Below are positions 62,706 through 64,000 of a DNA stretch of 64,000 bases, one piece after another (the first letter of the stretch is position 1; each line of letters starts with the position of its first letter). The notes under the pieces were generated by a model that was not told the DNA's origin, did not search any database, and worked only from the letters and a program-made list of their open reading frames with translations. The DNA is taken from NCBI RefSeq assembly GCF_029873475.1, contig NZ_CP123499.1, forward strand, positions 806,001 to 870,000, given 5' to 3'. Source of the stretch: Arsenophonus sp. aPb (GTDB taxonomy: Bacteria > Pseudomonadota > Gammaproteobacteria > Enterobacterales > Enterobacteriaceae). A program made the translations under genes and the position numbers.

Positions 62706-63613
62706 TCTGTTTTAAATATTATTAGACAGATTATTGTTACTAAGTATTTTTGGCATCTTTAATTTGTCTAACATAAGAATAAGGGATTCTTTAATCTACA
62801 TATAACGATTGCTTTTTTGATGTAAATAAGTTTATTAATAAAATTTTGTACTATAAAAGTTTATTTTTAAAGATAATCGCTTATTATTTTTTAGTTGATA
62901 TTAATTAAAGAAAAAATAAATAGAATATTTAACAAATTTAAAATTATTTTTTATATTTTTAAATTGCAAATAATTAATTAGAAAATTGATAAGTGTTACG
63001 CTATATTGTTTTTTGATTTCTCATAATAAATAATGATAAAATTAAATTTATATTAACTCATTGAATAAAAAACTATTCTAATATTTCTATTTTAAGTAAT
63101 AAATATTGTCTTTATTACAAGAATATATTTTTAATAATTTTAAATCATCAAAATGGTTGTATGCCATTCTACCTACTATACATGTATAAAAATATTAATA
63201 TTTTTTTCAAATAGTTAACTATAGCCTGCTTATAATATTAGCTAAAATAAGTATTAACTTAGCATTCAATTGATTATTTATTTTATGTGGTATTCATTAA
63301 ATTGATTAATTAATTTTACTGATGCTTAATATTGGGTGGTTATATATTACATTATAAGTTAAAATTTTATTATGTTTTTTATATTATAGTTAATGTTGAA
63401 TGTTTTTTTGTCATTAACTTAACTAAGTGATATTTTACAGTATAATAAACACTTGATAATTATGAGTTTTGAAATTAATTAAATTTTTTAATCATCAATT
63501 GGGTAAATTTTAAGCATAAAGAGAAAGTAGATAAAAATTAACCTAATAAATAGATTATATTTTTATCATGGTAATTTATAGGAAATAAAAATAATATCGG
63601 ATAGTATTAAGAC
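62706..63613. other. Long AT-rich intergenic region before glsB
   Basis: 908 bases of very AT-rich DNA with no ORF above about 30 codons with coding character. No tRNA, strong hairpin or repeat was found. It probably marks genes lost relative to free-living enterobacteria, leaving only the glsB promoter near its right end. Confidence 0.55.
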
Positions 63614-64000
63614 ATGAAAACTTTAAACACAACGCTTTCTAATACATTACTCATAGATATTTTACAGCAAGTTCGTGCTCTGATTGGACAAGGAAAAGTA
63701 GCAAATTATATCCCAGCGTTAGCAGAAGTAGCGAATCACCATTTGGCTATGGCTGTTTGTACTATTGAAGGAGAAATATTCTCGGCCGGTGATGCATATG
63801 AGCGTTTTTCTATTCAGTCAATTTCAAAAGTCCTTGGCCTTACCTTAGCCATGACCCGTTACCGGGAAGATGAAATTTGGTGTCGTGTTGGCAAGGAACC
63901 GTCAGGATTACCTTTTAATTCATTGGTACAGTTAGAAATGGAAAAGGGCATACCGCGGAATCCTTTTATTAATGCAGGGGCTATTATTATCACAGATATG
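63614..64000 (+). CDS. glsB: Glutaminase, N-terminal part (3' end outside window)
   Basis: The ATG at 63614 opens a frame that runs off the window after 129 codons. It matches E. coli GlsB (YneH): QQVRALIGQGKVANYIPALA, FSIQSISKVLGLTLAM with the Ser-x-x-Lys catalytic pair of the beta-lactamase-like glutaminase fold, and PFNSLVQLEMEKGIPRNPFI. It converts glutamine to glutamate and ammonia. yggL-glsB adjacency is seen in several enterobacteria. Confidence 0.95.
   Translation, partial: MKTLNTTLSNTLLIDILQQVRALIGQGKVANYIPALAEVANHHLAMAVCTIEGEIFSAGDAYERFSIQSISKVLGLTLAMTRYREDEIWCRVGKEPSGLPFNSLVQLEMEKGIPRNPFINAGAIIITDM

Noticed and set aside
1..64000. Insertion sequences or transposase genes
   Set aside because: No transposase motif, terminal inverted repeat pair or target duplication was seen in the window; the gene remnants found are not transposase-like.

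Overview
The window is strongly AT-rich enterobacterial DNA. The housekeeping genes at its right end (mltC, yggX, mutY, trmB, yggL, start of glsB, tRNA-Phe) have E. coli/Yersinia-type gene order and close protein similarity. The SPI-1/Ysa-class type III secretion system (T3SS), large toxin genes, gene remnants and AT-rich spacers suggest a host-associated Morganellaceae such as Arsenophonus. That genus assignment is inference from content and composition; no marker gene here proves it.

Layout. (1) 1-18068: a T3SS of the Inv-Mxi-Spa (SPI-1) class. It starts inside invB and runs through the export-apparatus genes (spaL/invC, spaM, spaN, spaO, spaP, spaQ, spaR, spaS), the chaperone and translocator genes (sicA, sipB, sipC, sipD), an unrecognised protein in the sipA position, the acyl carrier protein iacP, and the needle-complex genes (prgH, prgI, prgJ, prgK, orgA, orgB), ending with a small orgC-position gene and a lipoprotein. 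The secretin, gatekeeper and InvA genes would lie left of the window. (2) 18241-23088: an Xre-type regulator and a 1395-aa toxin-like protein with a caspase/C80-like (clan CD) His-Gly and Ser-Cys signature. (3) 23633-31939: a levansucrase, a minus-strand metabolic operon (class III aminotransferase, Zn-dehydrogenase, HAD phosphatase, MFS exporter), and umuDC behind a LexA box. (4) 32276-48198: a duplicated two-gene cassette. Each copy has a giant pentapeptide-repeat protein whose C-terminus looks like a SopA/NleL (HECT-type) E3 ubiquitin ligase, followed by an RTX-repeat protein with a serralysin-type C-terminus but no catalytic domain. (5) 48513-53433: a decayed fragment of the clan CD toxin family, an EamA exporter, a PLP decarboxylase broken by a frameshift in an A8 tract, an aminotransferase, and a stop-interrupted ORF. 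(6) 53822-58639: a 1605-aa paralogue of the 1395-aa toxin in which the predicted catalytic His is Gln. (7) 58675-64000: tRNA-Phe and conserved chromosome.

How it may fit together. The left 58 kb reads as an accessory region ending at tRNA-Phe, a common island insertion site. It holds a delivery machine, two families of very large putative host-modifying proteins (two E3-ligase-like, two intact protease-like plus one dead copy) and small-molecule genes. No secretion signal can be proved by eye, so linking the large proteins to the T3SS is inference from position and from SopA being a SPI-1 effector. The strongest candidate for something undescribed is the duplicated giant pentapeptide-HECT plus RTX cassette.
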